Origin: Opacimonas sp014872805
GTDB lineage: Bacteria > Pseudomonadota > Gammaproteobacteria > Enterobacterales > Alteromonadaceae
Assembly (NCBI GenBank): GCA_014872805.1
Contig: WKFN01000016.1
Span: 341,944-405,943 of the forward strand
Direction: 5' to 3'
Length of the DNA stretch: 64,000 nucleotides
In this document: in pieces, positions 63,932-64,000 of the stretch
Layout: every line of letters begins with the position of its first letter
How positions within the stretch are numbered: position 1 is the stretch's first letter
Translations under genes and position numbers: made by a program
Notes under the pieces: model-generated
What the model saw: only the letters and a program-made list of their open reading frames with translations
Databases searched by the model: none
Told to the model about the DNA's origin: nothing

Positions 63932-64000
63932 CTTTGATGAGATTTCCAATAAACTATATGCAATGGAGATCGAATCATGAAGAAGCGTTATACCGAAGAA
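63901..64000 (+). mobile_element. IS3-family insertion sequence (IS407-like group), left end, partial
   Basis: The CheB-like frame is interrupted around 63901-63903, where sequence starting TGACCTTCTCCCC resembles the terminal inverted repeat of IS3/IS407-group elements (TGACC...CCCC). About 75 bases further in an ORF with the start MKKRYTEE begins, the typical OrfA N-terminus of this group. The right end, OrfB and the target duplication are beyond the window. The exact junction is uncertain by a few bases. Confidence 0.75.
63977..64000 (+). CDS. IS3-family transposase OrfA, partial
   Basis: Eight codons only (MKKRYTEE) lie inside the window, after a GGAG ribosome site. They match the start of IS3/IS407-group OrfA helix-turn-helix proteins, which together with OrfB by frameshift make the transposase. 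Truncated by the window end. Confidence 0.7.

Overview
This window looks like part of the chromosome of a marine gammaproteobacterium, most likely an Alteromonadales relative. By eye it is moderately AT-rich. The block serC-aroA-cmk-rpsA-ihfB-lapA-lapB, the neighbourhood gyrA / ubiG / nrdA-nrdB-yfaE, the group ybfF-DUF2788-fldA-fur and the yejK-yejL-yejM group are gammaproteobacterial arrangements. A rhombosortase, TonB receptor, S9 lipoprotein peptidase and DUF2189 protein fit a marine heterotroph. No rRNA, tRNA, CRISPR array or prophage was found. Almost the whole window is dense housekeeping DNA; the only mobile element is at the extreme right end.

Layout. 1-6.4 kb, minus strand: serC (interrupted by one in-frame TGA), aroA, cmk, rpsA, ihfB, lapA and partial lapB. 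6.4-14.3 kb: gyrA, ubiG, a 425-base control region with two NrdR boxes, then nrdA, nrdB and yfaE. 14.3-16.6 kb: a MoxR ATPase / VWA protein / small hydrophobic protein operon. 16.8-31.2 kb: cysK, enoyl-CoA hydratase, rhombosortase, S9 peptidase, periplasmic glutathione peroxidase, a Cys/Met-metabolism PLP enzyme, an NRDE protein, aromatic aminotransferase, an SDR, an acyl-CoA dehydrogenase and a TonB-dependent receptor. 31.4-35.8 kb: RND pump and adaptor. 35.9-39.6 kb: glycogen-binding domain protein, a 5'-truncated ETF-ubiquinone oxidoreductase remnant, H-NS, ybfF, DUF2788, fldA, fur. 39.6-42.6 kb: pxpA-pxpB-pxpC and a CvfB-like protein. 43-53 kb: fumarase, pabB, a Nudix hydrolase, sdaA, cysB, a LysR regulator and scoAB, DEAD-box helicase. 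53-62 kb: EF-hand protein, trhO, a two-domain PTPS-like protein, yejK, yejL, yejM, gmhB, DUF2189, alaA, yfbR. 62-64 kb: a PAS histidine kinase, a receiver-domain stub and a CheB-type gene cut by an IS3-family element that runs off the window.

How the genes fit together. Several loci concern amino acids: cysK with cysB (cysteine), serC and sdaA (serine synthesis and breakdown), tyrB-type and alaA transaminases, and the 5-oxoprolinase. Others serve fatty-acid or ketone-body catabolism: acyl-CoA dehydrogenase, enoyl-CoA hydratase, SDR and scoAB with a divergent LysR gene. nrdAB-yfaE, yfbR and gyrA serve DNA precursor supply and topology. lapAB and yejM both belong to the control of LPS synthesis in the inner membrane, and gmhB makes the LPS heptose precursor.

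Points most worth a second look: the single TGA in an otherwise intact serC; the orphan C-terminal quarter to third of ETF-QO; the decaying signalling locus with the IS insertion; the uncharacterised third gene of the MoxR-VWA operon; a strongly structured intergenic element at about 42.78-42.88 kb; and terminators that lie inside the 3' coding ends of convergent neighbours. I found no clearly new multi-gene system; the MoxR-VWA-98-residue operon is the nearest candidate.
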